The notes under the pieces are model-generated. The model was not told the DNA's origin. It ran no database searches and saw nothing but the letters and a program-made list of their open reading frames with translations. Shown piece by piece: positions 7,984 to 16,008 of a DNA stretch of 64,000 bases (the first letter of the stretch is position 1; every line of letters begins with the position of its first letter). This DNA is from JAHTBL01 sp038532735. Lineage in GTDB: Bacteria; Pseudomonadota; Alphaproteobacteria; Rhodobacterales; Rhodobacteraceae. The stretch lies in NCBI GenBank assembly GCA_038532735.1, contig JBCBAC010000002.1:62001-126000 (forward strand), given 5' to 3'. The position numbers were made by a program, and so were the translations under genes.

Positions 7984-8624
7984 CTGCGCAACGCCGCTTT
8001 CCCACGCTGCCAGAAAACGGCGCTCAGAACGAGAACCATCACGCCGGCGATCACCCCCAAAAGGCGCTCATAGAGCCCGTCGATACCAGTCGGCAGGAAA
8101 AAGAAGACGGGCGCTGACAGGACCCACAGCACTCCCAAGGTGATCAATGTACGACACGCCCAGGGCGCGACCTCTTTAATCCCCGCCGCCATGGAGAACG
8201 GCGCAAGCGTGAAGAAAACGCCCAAGCCGTAAACCAGATAGATATGGATCACGACGCCTTCGTTATCCCCATCGCCATATTCGTTGCGCGCCCCGATGAT
8301 GACGACGAGCGTCGCGAGGATGGCAAAGGACAGCACACCAACCGACCAGAACACGCCACCTAGATGAGCGTGTGATGCGGCCAAGGCGATTGCCATAAGG
8401 CTCGCTGCAAACCCATAAAGCGCCACATCCATGATGATCTCGGACTGACCTGCCGCCAGGTCGCTGATGGTGTCAGCCACCCAGTCATAGTCTGGTACGA
8501 AAAACGGGGCAATTACTGTGCCTGCTAGCAAAACAAAGCAGCCAAAGACCCCCAGTGCTGCCATGAAAAGCAGCAGATAAGGGCGTTCCTGATCAACGGC
8601 ATGTCCGGTGACATCTGTCGTCAT
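7980..8624 (-). CDS. DUF998 family membrane protein
   Basis: 214-aa protein with six or more hydrophobic helices. 'VIAPFFVPDYDWVADTISDLAAG' (seen as 'PDYDWVADTISDLA') is the hallmark of DUF998 proteins. The start at 8624 is preceded by a strong AGGGAGG ribosome site. Coupled by ATGA to the downstream DUF421 gene. No known function. Confidence 0.85.
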   Translation of the reverse strand: MTTDVTGHAVDQERPYLLLFMAALGVFGCFVLLAGTVIAPFFVPDYDWVADTISDLAAGQSEIIMDVALYGFAASLMAIALAASHAHLGGVFWSVGVLSFAILATLVVIIGARNEYGDGDNEGVVIHIYLVYGLGVFFTLAPFSMAAGIKEVAPWACRTLITLGVLWVLSAPVFFFLPTGIDGLYERLLGVIAGVMVLVLSAVFWQRGKAALRR

Positions 8625-8718
8625 AAGAGTGCCTCCCTGATCGCATTTCAGACAGTACAACGCGATGGGGATGTCGAGGTTCCTTAAAGATAGGACACGC
8701 GAGGGGCGGCAAACGAAA

Positions 8719-8740
8719 AAAGCGCCCCGCAGGGCGCTTT
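8719..8740 (-). terminator. Rho-independent terminator of ubiK
   Basis: Nine-bp stem AAAGCGCCC/GGGCGCTTT with a 4-nt loop. On the minus strand it is followed by a run of T, 22 nt after the ubiK stop codon. Confidence 0.85.
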
Positions 8741-8762
8741 CCTAACCGGCCCTCAAGCCCTC

Positions 8763-9008
8763 CTACTTCTTCTTGGCTTCCAGCGCCTCAATCCGCGCCA
8801 TCAGCGACGCGTTCTCCTCACGCGCCTTCTGCGCCATCGCGCGCACGGCGTCGAACTCCTCACGCGTGACGAAATCACGATCGGCCAGCCAGCGGTCGAC
8901 CAGCGATTTCATCGCCGTTTCCGCCTCGTCCTTCGCACCCTGTGCCACGCCCATCGCGTTGGTCATCAGTTGCGAGATATCATCCATGATTTTGTTGCGG
9001 GTCTGCAT
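8763..9008 (-). CDS. ubiK: UbiK-like accessory factor (BMFP domain)
   Basis: 81-aa protein with an N-terminal amphipathic helix and a C-terminal coiled coil ('REENASLMARIEALEAKKK'). 'FVTREEFDAVRAMAQKAREEN' (in parts) is the BMFP/YqiC signature. E. coli UbiK binds UbiJ and aids aerobic ubiquinone synthesis; the alphaproteobacterial relatives may share this or act in membrane association. Stands alone, followed by its own terminator. Confidence 0.85.
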   Translation of the reverse strand: MQTRNKIMDDISQLMTNAMGVAQGAKDEAETAMKSLVDRWLADRDFVTREEFDAVRAMAQKAREENASLMARIEALEAKKK

Positions 9009-9103
9009 GTTGGCACCTTTAATTCAAGTTGTGAACTATATGGGCCTGATCTGACCCATTCTCAAGGTTGACTTCGCCGCAGGGGGCTGAACACATCGCG
9101 CTC

Positions 9104-9997
9104 ATGTTGGCAGCGATCCCTTTCCCGAACCTCAGTCCAGAAATCTTCTCGATCTCGATTGGCGGGTTCGAACTGGCCCTGCGCTGGTATGCGCTGGCCT
9201 ATATTGTGGGCATTCTCATCGGCTGGCGCATCGTGATCCACGCCTGCGCGCGCCCTGCGATCTGGGGGCGCGACACACCGCTGATGACGCGCGAACAGAT
9301 CGACGATCTGCTCACTTGGGTGATCTTGGGCGTCATTATCGGCGGGCGGCTGGGCTTTGTGCTGTTCTATCAGCCCGCCTACTACCTGCAAAACCCGCTG
9401 GAGATTCCGATGATCTGGCAGGGCGGCATGGCGTTTCACGGCGGCTTTCTGGGCGTGGTCGCGGTCATCGCGTGGTTTTGCTGGAAGCACAGAATTCCGC
9501 TGTGGAACCTTGCCGATGCGCTGGCCATCGCGACGCCGCCTGCGATTTTTCTGGGCCGGATCGCGAACTTCATCAATGCCGAGCTATGGGGCCGCCCGAC
9601 CGATCTGCCCTGGGGCGTGATATTCCCGGGTGCTGCGGCACAAGACTGCCCGGATGTTGTGGGCCTCTGCGCCCGCCACCCCTCACAGCTTTACGAGGCG
9701 CTTCTGGAAGGCGCGCTGCTGGGTGCTGTGCTGCTGTATCTTGCCTACCGCCGTGGCGCGCTGAAAAGGCCTGCCTTTCTGACCGGGCTCTTCTTTGCAG
9801 GCTACGGGGCGGCCCGCTTTTTCGTCGAGCTCTTCCGCCAGGCCGATGCGCAATACATCACCATGCAGAACCCGTTCGGCTATGTCGTGCGACTGGGGGA
9901 GTTTGGCTTGTCGATGGGTCAGCTTCTGTCGATCCCGATGATCGCTGTGGGCATTGTCCTGATGCTTTGGACCCGGCGCAAACCGGTCACCGCATGA
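9104..9997 (+). CDS. lgt: Prolipoprotein diacylglyceryl transferase
   Basis: 297-aa inner-membrane enzyme that attaches diacylglycerol to lipobox cysteines. The signature 'GRIANFINAELWGRPTD' and the early 'GGRLGFVLFYQP' region carry the conserved Arg/His/Asn/Glu residues. 'HPSQLYEA' is also typical. About seven membrane segments. I prefer the ATG at 9104 (start of 'MLAAIPFPN'); a TTG at 9068 would add 12 residues. Its TGA overlaps the next start by ATGA. Confidence 0.95.
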   Translation: MLAAIPFPNLSPEIFSISIGGFELALRWYALAYIVGILIGWRIVIHACARPAIWGRDTPLMTREQIDDLLTWVILGVIIGGRLGFVLFYQPAYYLQNPLEIPMIWQGGMAFHGGFLGVVAVIAWFCWKHRIPLWNLADALAIATPPAIFLGRIANFINAELWGRPTDLPWGVIFPGAAAQDCPDVVGLCARHPSQLYEALLEGALLGAVLLYLAYRRGALKRPAFLTGLFFAGYGAARFFVELFRQADAQYITMQNPFGYVVRLGEFGLSMGQLLSIPMIAVGIVLMLWTRRKPVTA

Positions 9998-11049
9998 CGG
10001 CTTTAAAGGCCGAACTGATCGCCCAGATCCGCGCCAATGGCCCGATGAACCTGGCGGAGTACATGACGACTTGCCTGCTGCACCCGACGCACGGCTATTA
10101 CACCACAAAAGAGGCCTTTGGCGCAGAAGGCGACTTCATCACCGCGCCCGAGATTTCTCAGATGTTCGGCGAACTGGTCGGGCTCGCCCTTGCCCAAAGT
10201 TGGCTCGATCAGGGCGCGCCCGCACGCTTTACACTCGCCGAACTGGGCCCCGGACGCGGAACGCTGATGGCCGATGCCCTGCGCGCGACGAAAGCTGTGC
10301 CGGGGTTTCACGACGCCGCCGATATCATCATGCTTGAGGCCTCCCCCGCCCTGCGCGCGCAGCAGCAAAAAGCGGTTCCTGGAGCGCGCTATATCGACAG
10401 TCTTGCAGAGCTGCCTAATCAGCCGCTCTACCTGATCGCAAACGAGTTCTTTGACGCTCTGCCCATCCGTCAATTTCAACGCGACGGCGCAGGCTGGCGC
10501 GAAAAGCGGGTAGGCCTGAAAGGCGATGCCCTTTCGTTTGGTCTTACCGACCCGACCCCGCAAGAGGCGCTCTCTCACCGATTGGACGACACTAAAGACG
10601 GCGATCTGGTTGAGGTGTGCTCTGCCGCAGCACCCATCCTCTCCGAGATCGGCACGCGGATCACGCAACATGGCGGTGCCGCCCTGATCATCGACTACGG
10701 CGATTGGCGCTCGCTCGGCGACACGCTGCAGGCACTGAGCGATCACAAAACCACCGATCCGCTGGCCAATCCCGGCCAAGCCGACCTCACCGCCCATGTG
10801 GATTTCGAAGCGCTGGCGCAGGCCGCCCCCTGCGCCCACACGCGCCTGACCCCGCAAGGCGTCTGGCTGGAGCGCCTCGGCATCACCGCCCGCGCCCAAG
10901 CGCTTGCGCAAAATCTGGGCGGGGCTGCGCTGGACAGCCACATCGCCGCACATCGCCGCTTGACCCACCCGTCAGAAATGGGAACCTTGTTTAAAGTGCT
11001 GGGGCTGCATCCCACCGGGCAGCCACCCCCCGCCGGACTGGAACCATGA
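9994..11049 (+). CDS. SAM-dependent methyltransferase, NDUFAF7/MidA family (DUF185)
   Basis: 351-aa protein. 'GDFITAPEISQMFGEL' and 'LAELGPGRGTLMADALR' (in parts) are signatures of the DUF185 family, with the latter the SAM-binding loop. 'NEFFDALPI' follows. Mitochondrial NDUFAF7 dimethylates an arginine of a complex I subunit; a similar role here is an inference from homology. It is coupled by ATGA overlaps both to lgt upstream and pgeF downstream, so lgt - methyltransferase - pgeF form one operon. Confidence 0.92.
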   Translation: MTALKAELIAQIRANGPMNLAEYMTTCLLHPTHGYYTTKEAFGAEGDFITAPEISQMFGELVGLALAQSWLDQGAPARFTLAELGPGRGTLMADALRATKAVPGFHDAADIIMLEASPALRAQQQKAVPGARYIDSLAELPNQPLYLIANEFFDALPIRQFQRDGAGWREKRVGLKGDALSFGLTDPTPQEALSHRLDDTKDGDLVEVCSAAAPILSEIGTRITQHGGAALIIDYGDWRSLGDTLQALSDHKTTDPLANPGQADLTAHVDFEALAQAAPCAHTRLTPQGVWLERLGITARAQALAQNLGGAALDSHIAAHRRLTHPSEMGTLFKVLGLHPTGQPPPAGLEP

Positions 11050-11804
11050 CGCTCGAAATTCTGACCTCTGACAGCCTCGGCGATGTCGCCCACGGGTTTT
11101 TCACCCGCAAGGGCGGTGCGTCCTCGGGCGTCTTTGCAGGGCTGAACTGCGGCTATGGCTCTTCTGATCAGCATGACATAGTGAAAATAAACCGCACCCG
11201 CGTGGCCGAGGCGATGGCCGTTGCGCCCAAGCAACTGGTTTCGGTCTATCAGGTGCATTCACCGGATGTTGTCGCGGTTGAGGGCCCGATCAACGGGCAA
11301 ACACCGCCCGCCGATGCGATGGTCACGAAAACGCCGGGCCTCGCGTTGGGCATCCTGACCGCAGACTGCCAACCGGTGCTTTTTGCCGACCGCAAAGCAG
11401 GCGTGATCGGCGCAGCCCATGCCGGTTGGAAAGGCGCGCTGGACGGCGTGCTGGAAGCGACACTCGACGCGATGGAGGCGCAAGGCGCGGACCGCGCCGA
11501 CATCACGGCGGTGATCGGGCCGTCCATCAGCCAAGCCGCTTACGAGGTCGGCCCCGATTTCTTCGAGATGTTTTTGGACCAAGACCCGGACTACGCCCGC
11601 TTTTTCGCAAGCGGTGAAGGCGACAGGATGCAATTCGATCTGCCCGCATTCGGGCTGCACCGCTTGCGCGAAGCTGGTGTCGGCGCAGCAGAATGGACAC
11701 GCCATTGCACCTATTCGGATCCCGCGCGGTTTTTCTCCTACCGGCGCAGCACCCACGCAAAAGAGGCCGACTATGGGCGGCTGATCTCCACCATCCGGCT
11801 CTAG
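11046..11804 (+). CDS. pgeF: Purine nucleoside phosphorylase / laccase-domain protein (YfiH family)
   Basis: 252-aa multi-copper-polyphenol-oxidase-like (DUF152) protein. The metal-site residues are visible in 'QVHSPDV', 'TADCQPVLF' and 'AAHAGWKG'. The family was first called a laccase; members act on purine nucleosides, and E. coli YfiH/PgeF has been linked to peptidoglycan editing. 'VIGPSISQAAYEVG' is also diagnostic. Start overlaps the methyltransferase stop by ATGA. Confidence 0.92.
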   Translation: MTLEILTSDSLGDVAHGFFTRKGGASSGVFAGLNCGYGSSDQHDIVKINRTRVAEAMAVAPKQLVSVYQVHSPDVVAVEGPINGQTPPADAMVTKTPGLALGILTADCQPVLFADRKAGVIGAAHAGWKGALDGVLEATLDAMEAQGADRADITAVIGPSISQAAYEVGPDFFEMFLDQDPDYARFFASGEGDRMQFDLPAFGLHRLREAGVGAAEWTRHCTYSDPARFFSYRRSTHAKEADYGRLISTIRL

Positions 11805-12055
11805 ATCCAAGCGCAAATAAGGCAGCGATAGGGCGCTTTTCTTCTGCCCACTCCGCGCATCGCGCCTGAAAGCCCTTGTTTTCAGCGCCCAGATTGTTTC
11901 GACCTTCGCCACAATGCCCCGCAAAATTATCTAAAGTTTTTCCCTTTTCGCCAAAACCTCGCCCGATTGGCCCGTCATACCTGCCTCAACAGAGCAGTTA
12001 ACCAAGCCGCAACCTTGAGACGTTAGGACGTGGCAGACCGGAAAGGCATCAATCG

Positions 12056-12202
12056 ATGAAGACGCAAAAGACGTGGATCACGAAAACGATTCAGGACGCG
12101 GCCAAGGTGACAACCAAAATGCCATGGGAACGTGGCACGACCCGCGCCGCCTTCATCGCCAAGCGTAAAGGGGCGCCGACCGCAAAACGCGTCAGCGCCT
12201 AG
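12056..12202 (+). CDS. Small basic hypothetical protein, 48 aa
   Basis: ATG at 12056 with AAAGG about 10 nt upstream. The product is rich in Lys/Arg/Thr ('KTWITKTIQDAAKV', 'MPWERGTTRAAFIAKRKGA'). Short proteins with this MPW-RG-RRAAxIAKR layout are, as far as I recall, common in Rhodobacteraceae. A strong terminator follows 48 nt after the stop. Function unknown; nucleic-acid or ribosome contact is possible given the charge. Confidence 0.75.
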   Translation: MKTQKTWITKTIQDAAKVTTKMPWERGTTRAAFIAKRKGAPTAKRVSA

Positions 12203-12250
12203 GGCAAAGTTTCCCCAAGGCGTGGCACCTCCCTGCACGCCTGATATCTG

Positions 12251-12284
12251 GCCGCCATTCCCAACCGGGATGGCGGCTTTTTTC
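12251..12284 (+). terminator. Rho-independent terminator after the 48-aa gene
   Basis: Stem GCCGCCAT(T)CCC / GGGATGGCGGC with one bulged T and an AACC loop, followed by TTTTTT on the plus strand. Confidence 0.9.
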
Positions 12285-12298
12285 TGTGCGCAGCTCGC

Positions 12299-13117
12299 CT
12301 ACCGTCCACCGGCCACATCCAGAAGCGCCCCAGTGCAGTAAGACGCCTCGTCACTGCAGAGCCACAGAATCGACTGGGCCACTTCTTGCGCCGATCCCGG
12401 CCTGCGCATCGGCACGTTTTGCCCCAGCCGCTGCGCGCGATCCGGCTGGCCGCCGCTTGCGTGAATATCGGTTTCGATCAAGCCGGGGCGCACCGCGTTC
12501 ACGCGAATATTCTGCGCCGCCAACTCCTTGGAGAGCCCCACTGTCAGCGTGTCGATCGCCCCTTTGCTCGCCGCATAATCCACGTATTCCGAAGGCGAAC
12601 CCAACCGCGCCGCCGCAGAGGACACAAAGACAATCGCGCCGCCCTCGGCCGCATCCGGCAAACGCCGTGCCGCTTCGCGGGCAAAGAGGACCGCGCCCAG
12701 AATGTTGGTGTCAAACATCGTCTTGAGCCGGTCCAGGCTCATCTCGGCCAAAGGCAGCGANNNNNNNNNNNNNNNNNNNNNNNNNNNNNNNNNNNNNNNN
12801 NNNNNNNNNNNNNNNNNNNNNNNNNNNNNNNNNNNNNNNNNNNNNNNNNNNNNNNNNNNNTGGTGTCAAACATCGTCTTGAGCCGGTCCAGGCTCATCTC
12901 GGCCAAAGGCAGCGAGAACATCGGCCTCCGACGCGGCATCCCCTTGAATGGCAAGGCTTCTTCCACCGGCTTCAGCAATCTCCGCCTCGGTCTGCGCGGC
13001 AGCCTCTGCATCCGCGCGATAGGTAAATGCCACGTCCCAGCCGTGTCCGGCAGCCAGAACCGCCGTGGCCCGCCCGATCCCGCGCGAGCCGCCACTAATC
13101 AGAACCGTCTTGCGCAT
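12299..13117 (-). CDS. SDR family oxidoreductase, interrupted by assembly gap
   Basis: Short-chain dehydrogenase/reductase, NAD(P)-dependent. The N-terminal part (from ATG 13117) has the cofactor motif GGSRGIGRATA. The C-terminal part has the Tyr-x-x-x-Lys pair in YVDYAASKG, the SSAAA serine region and 'IRVNAVRPG'. Between them lie 100 Ns (12761-12860) flanked by identical 55-nt copies. As written, the right-hand copy shifts the frame and stops at 12866, and the NNAG motif expected between the parts is missing. Both halves look intact, so I read this as one normal gene of about 245 aa broken by assembly, not a pseudogene. Substrate unknown. Confidence 0.8.
12761..12860. other. Assembly gap (100 N)
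   Basis: Exactly 100 Ns, a placeholder length. The 55 nt just left (12706-12760) and just right (12861-12915) are identical, the pattern left when two contig ends sharing a k-mer are scaffolded and not merged. Confidence 0.98.
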
Positions 13118-13141
13118 GAGCGCGCTCCTTTCACTTTAAGG

Positions 13142-13540
13142 TTACGTGTCAGGCGGCGACATCTCTTGCGGCAAGCCGTCCGCAATCTCGTAATAATCGC
13201 CCTTATCGGCCACGAAGATATGCTTTGCCAGACGCGTATCTGTCGGCCCGTCAAACGCGCCCAGCGAGACAGCGATCCAGTCTAGATGGGGCGGATCGAA
13301 GAACAGTGACGACCCGCAAATACTGCAAAAGCCGCGCCGCACCTTGGGAGAGCTGTCATACCATGTCAGATGATCCGCCCCGACGATCCGCACCTTGTCA
13401 CGCGACAGATCGACGGAGGCCTCAAAATGCCCGGTATGCTTTCGGCAGATGGTGCAATGACAGGCCACAGCGTCGGGCAGATCGCCGGTCACGAACACCT
13501 CCACCGCGCCGCAAAGGCACGACGCTTTTCTCTCTGACAT
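13142..13540 (-). CDS. GFA family zinc protein (glutathione-dependent formaldehyde-activating-like)
   Basis: 132-aa protein of the CENP-V/GFA fold. Its zinc cysteines are visible in 'CLCGAVEV', 'CHCTICRK' and 'FCSICGSSLFF'. The start at 13540 has a perfect AGGAGG site; the long upstream extension of the frame is not coding. Despite the family name, most members have no proven link to formaldehyde. It follows the gapped SDR in the reverse direction. Confidence 0.9.
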   Translation of the reverse strand: MSERKASCLCGAVEVFVTGDLPDAVACHCTICRKHTGHFEASVDLSRDKVRIVGADHLTWYDSSPKVRRGFCSICGSSLFFDPPHLDWIAVSLGAFDGPTDTRLAKHIFVADKGDYYEIADGLPQEMSPPDT

Positions 13541-13783
13541 CTCGCCCTCCTTGTCAGCGCCAAACGATTCGACATTTTCTGCCGTAAATTTAGCTAAAAT
13601 TGTGGCAGGTCCGTCTGTGAAACGGAAACAAAAAGCCAGCGAGCTTCTGGATTGGTTCTGCAACCTACTGCAATACAAAGAAATTTTTGACAATAAGGCA
13701 GGAATGGGGCCAAGTGAGGTCAAGCAACGGATGTTCGCTGTTGTCGGTGGGGCCGACGGCGTGAAACCCATAAGGGAAGACGC

Positions 13784-14590
13784 ATGAACCGCCCCTCCTC
13801 TGTCGCCGCTGGCCTCGCGGTGACACCCTCCTCCACCTTAGCCCGATCCGGGGCCTCTGGTGGGTTTGTTCGACCAGACGGATCATCTCAGCGCAGTCGG
13901 CCTCTGCTGCGCAAATACGAGATGACCGCGCTGGACGCCTCCGGATCCGTCGTTGATATGGGCCGTCTGGCCCCCGCAACGCTGCCTTTCGAGGACAGCT
14001 TTGCCGCCATTGCGCGTGGGGCTTTGCTGGCCACGCCCACCGGTCCACGCGCGATCGAAGATATCCTACCAGGCGACACCATCCTGACCTCTCAGGTTGG
14101 GCCACAAATCGTGCAATGGGTCGGTGCGATGACGCTCCTGCCCACCAGCTCCGACGCTCAAGCCACCCCGCGCACCCTGACCCGGATTGCCGCCGATAGC
14201 TTTGGATTGAACCGCCCGATGCCAGACCTTGTGCTAGGCCCTGCGGCACGTCTTTTGCACCAGATGCCCGTTTTCAACAATGTCTACGGTGTCTCCGCCT
14301 GCCTGACCCCGGCAGGGGGCCTTGTCGATGGCGATGCCATCCTAGATATACGGCCCGTCAGCCCGGTGAAGCTCTTTCAGGTGCTGGTGCCGATCCATGA
14401 CACGATGCTGGTCAACGGCGTCGAGATTGAGACCCACCACCCCGGCCTTAAGATCAAAAACCAGCTCAGTCGGGATATGCTGCAGCTTTATCTGTCGATG
14501 TATCCTGGCAAGCGCAGTCTTGAGGATTTCGGCCCGATGGCCCATCCGCGCCTATCCGAGGATGATCTGGCCGCGCTGCGCGTCGCCTAG
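13784..14590 (+). CDS. Hint-domain protein lacking the catalytic cysteine
   Basis: 268-aa protein with a disordered N-terminal 70 residues and a Hint (hedgehog/intein) domain from about residue 72: 'ARGALLATPTGPRAIEDILP' then 'GDTILTS'. In self-processing Hint domains the first block begins with Cys (CFxxGTLIATP). Aligning on Gly79 puts Ala75 at that place, so autocleavage by the normal route is not expected. A later 'PIHDTMLVNGVEIET' fits the family. Such proteins are frequent in Rhodobacteraceae and unexplained. AGGGAAG ribosome site. No signal peptide seen. Confidence 0.85.
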   Translation: MNRPSSVAAGLAVTPSSTLARSGASGGFVRPDGSSQRSRPLLRKYEMTALDASGSVVDMGRLAPATLPFEDSFAAIARGALLATPTGPRAIEDILPGDTILTSQVGPQIVQWVGAMTLLPTSSDAQATPRTLTRIAADSFGLNRPMPDLVLGPAARLLHQMPVFNNVYGVSACLTPAGGLVDGDAILDIRPVSPVKLFQVLVPIHDTMLVNGVEIETHHPGLKIKNQLSRDMLQLYLSMYPGKRSLEDFGPMAHPRLSEDDLAALRVA

Positions 14591-15282
14591 AGCCTGTAGC
14601 CGCCCGAAACAGTCACGACTTCACCCGTTACAAAGCGGGCTGCATCGCTGGTCAGAAAGCGCACAACCGGTGCGATATCCTCTGGTGTGGCGAGCCGGCC
14701 CATCGCTGTCATACCAACGAATGCCTCGATCAGCTCGGAGGGGCGCTCTTTATCCGCGACTTCGAATGCGCCCGGTGCAACCGCGTTGACCCGAATGCCC
14801 TGCGGGCCCAGTTCCTTCGCCATGGCTTTGGTCCAGAGATTCAGCGCGGCCTTGCTAGCCCCGTAGATCGACGCCCCCGCGGGCGGCAGCACCGCGTTCA
14901 CGGATGAGATATTTACGACCGCCGCCCCTTCGGTCAGATGGGGCAGTGCGGCAGCCAACAGATCACCCGGCGCGAGCAGGTTCACATCAAGGATGGCGCG
15001 TTGCGCAGGGCCGTCGAAAATTTCACGCGGGCTCATCGCAACGGTGCCTGCATTGTTCACAATCACATCGAGCCGCCCGAAATGCGCCATCACCTGCGGG
15101 ACCACGTCCTTGCAGACACCGGGGGCAGTCAGATCGCCTTGTATCGCCAGAACGCCCTCTGGCAGGCCCTGCGGCGCGGACGTGTTCCAGACCAGCGCAA
15201 CGTCATGGTCCTGCGCAAAATCCGCGACCAGAGCTTCACCAAGCCCACGCGCGCCACCGGTGATCAGAACTGTTCGGGCCAT
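14587..15282 (-). CDS. SDR family oxidoreductase
   Basis: 231-aa short-chain dehydrogenase with all classical motifs: GGARGLGEA cofactor loop, NNAG, ISSVNA, YGASK catalytic Tyr/Lys and 'IRVNAVAPGA'. Start at 15282 is preceded by GGAG. Its stop overlaps the Hint gene stop by 4 nt. It lies two genes from another SDR (12299-13117), but the two are different subfamilies. Substrate not predictable. Confidence 0.92.
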   Translation of the reverse strand: MARTVLITGGARGLGEALVADFAQDHDVALVWNTSAPQGLPEGVLAIQGDLTAPGVCKDVVPQVMAHFGRLDVIVNNAGTVAMSPREIFDGPAQRAILDVNLLAPGDLLAAALPHLTEGAAVVNISSVNAVLPPAGASIYGASKAALNLWTKAMAKELGPQGIRVNAVAPGAFEVADKERPSELIEAFVGMTAMGRLATPEDIAPVVRFLTSDAARFVTGEVVTVSGGYRL

Positions 15283-15319
15283 GGGCAATCTCCGTCAGAG
15301 TTTGCCCCACCTTCCCGGA

Positions 15320-15820
15320 TTACGCCGAGCGGCTCAACCGTTCTTCCATCACGTCAAACGGCACGCCCGGCTCGTCCTTGGCCCCACGAATGACGAGCGA
15401 GGTTTTCACACTCGCCACATTTTCGGCCGTCAGCAGATCGGACGTCAGGAAGGTCTGAAATGTGCTCAGATCAGGTGCCACGCATTTGAGGATGAAATCC
15501 ACCTCGCCGTTCAGCATATGGCACTCGCGCACAAGCGGCCAATTGCGGCACCGCTGCTCAAAAGCGCTCAGATCGCTCTCGGCCTGGCTTTGCAGCCCGA
15601 CCATCGCGAAAACCTGCACCTCGAAGCCCAGCTCACGCGGGTCTACTTCCGCGTGATAGCCGCGAATGAAGCCTGCCTCTTCCAGCGTGCGCACCCGGCG
15701 CAGGCAGGGCGGTGCGGATATGCCCACCCGCTTGGCCAATTCGACATTGGTCATGCGCCCATCTGCTTGTAATTCTGCCAAAATTTGGCGGTCGATCGGG
15801 TCTAGTTTTGATCCGGCCAT
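15320..15820 (-). CDS. Lrp/AsnC family transcriptional regulator
   Basis: 166-aa regulator. The N-terminal winged HTH ('LDPIDRQILAELQADGRMTN', then 'ELAKRVGISAPPCLRRVRTLE') is followed by a RAM/AsnC ligand domain. The start at 15820 has GAGGGA just upstream. It is divergent from trxB, and a near-perfect Lrp-box lies between them at 15891-15905, which suggests autoregulation and control of trxB. The ligand is probably an amino acid. Confidence 0.93.
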   Translation of the reverse strand: MAGSKLDPIDRQILAELQADGRMTNVELAKRVGISAPPCLRRVRTLEEAGFIRGYHAEVDPRELGFEVQVFAMVGLQSQAESDLSAFEQRCRNWPLVRECHMLNGEVDFILKCVAPDLSTFQTFLTSDLLTAENVASVKTSLVIRGAKDEPGVPFDVMEERLSRSA

Positions 15821-15890
15821 AATTCCCTCGTTTTCCCACTGAACCTTACCCAGAAGCTCAGACCTGCGCAACAATCTTTCAAGATCACGC

Positions 15891-15905
15891 AAGAAAATTA
15901 TTCTA
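15891..15905. promoter_or_regulatory. Lrp-type operator between the Lrp/AsnC gene and trxB
   Basis: AAGAAAATTATTCTA matches 14 of 15 positions of the E. coli Lrp consensus YAGHAWATTWTDCTR. It is 71 nt from the regulator's start and 104 nt from trxB, in an AT-rich stretch that forms a wider imperfect palindrome (GCAAGAAAATTAT / ATAATTTTTGC). Confidence 0.65.
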
Positions 15906-16008
15906 TAATTTTTGCGAATGCCCGATATGCAGGCAGCGGGATGCCCTCTTTCAACAGCCTGCCCGAGCGTCTATATCCGTTGGGCAACAGATTCCAGAGG
16001 GCTGCATT

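Noticed and set aside
12706..12915. True tandem duplication inside the SDR gene
   Set aside because: The two copies are identical and sit exactly at the edges of a 100-N placeholder, which fits an assembly artefact better.
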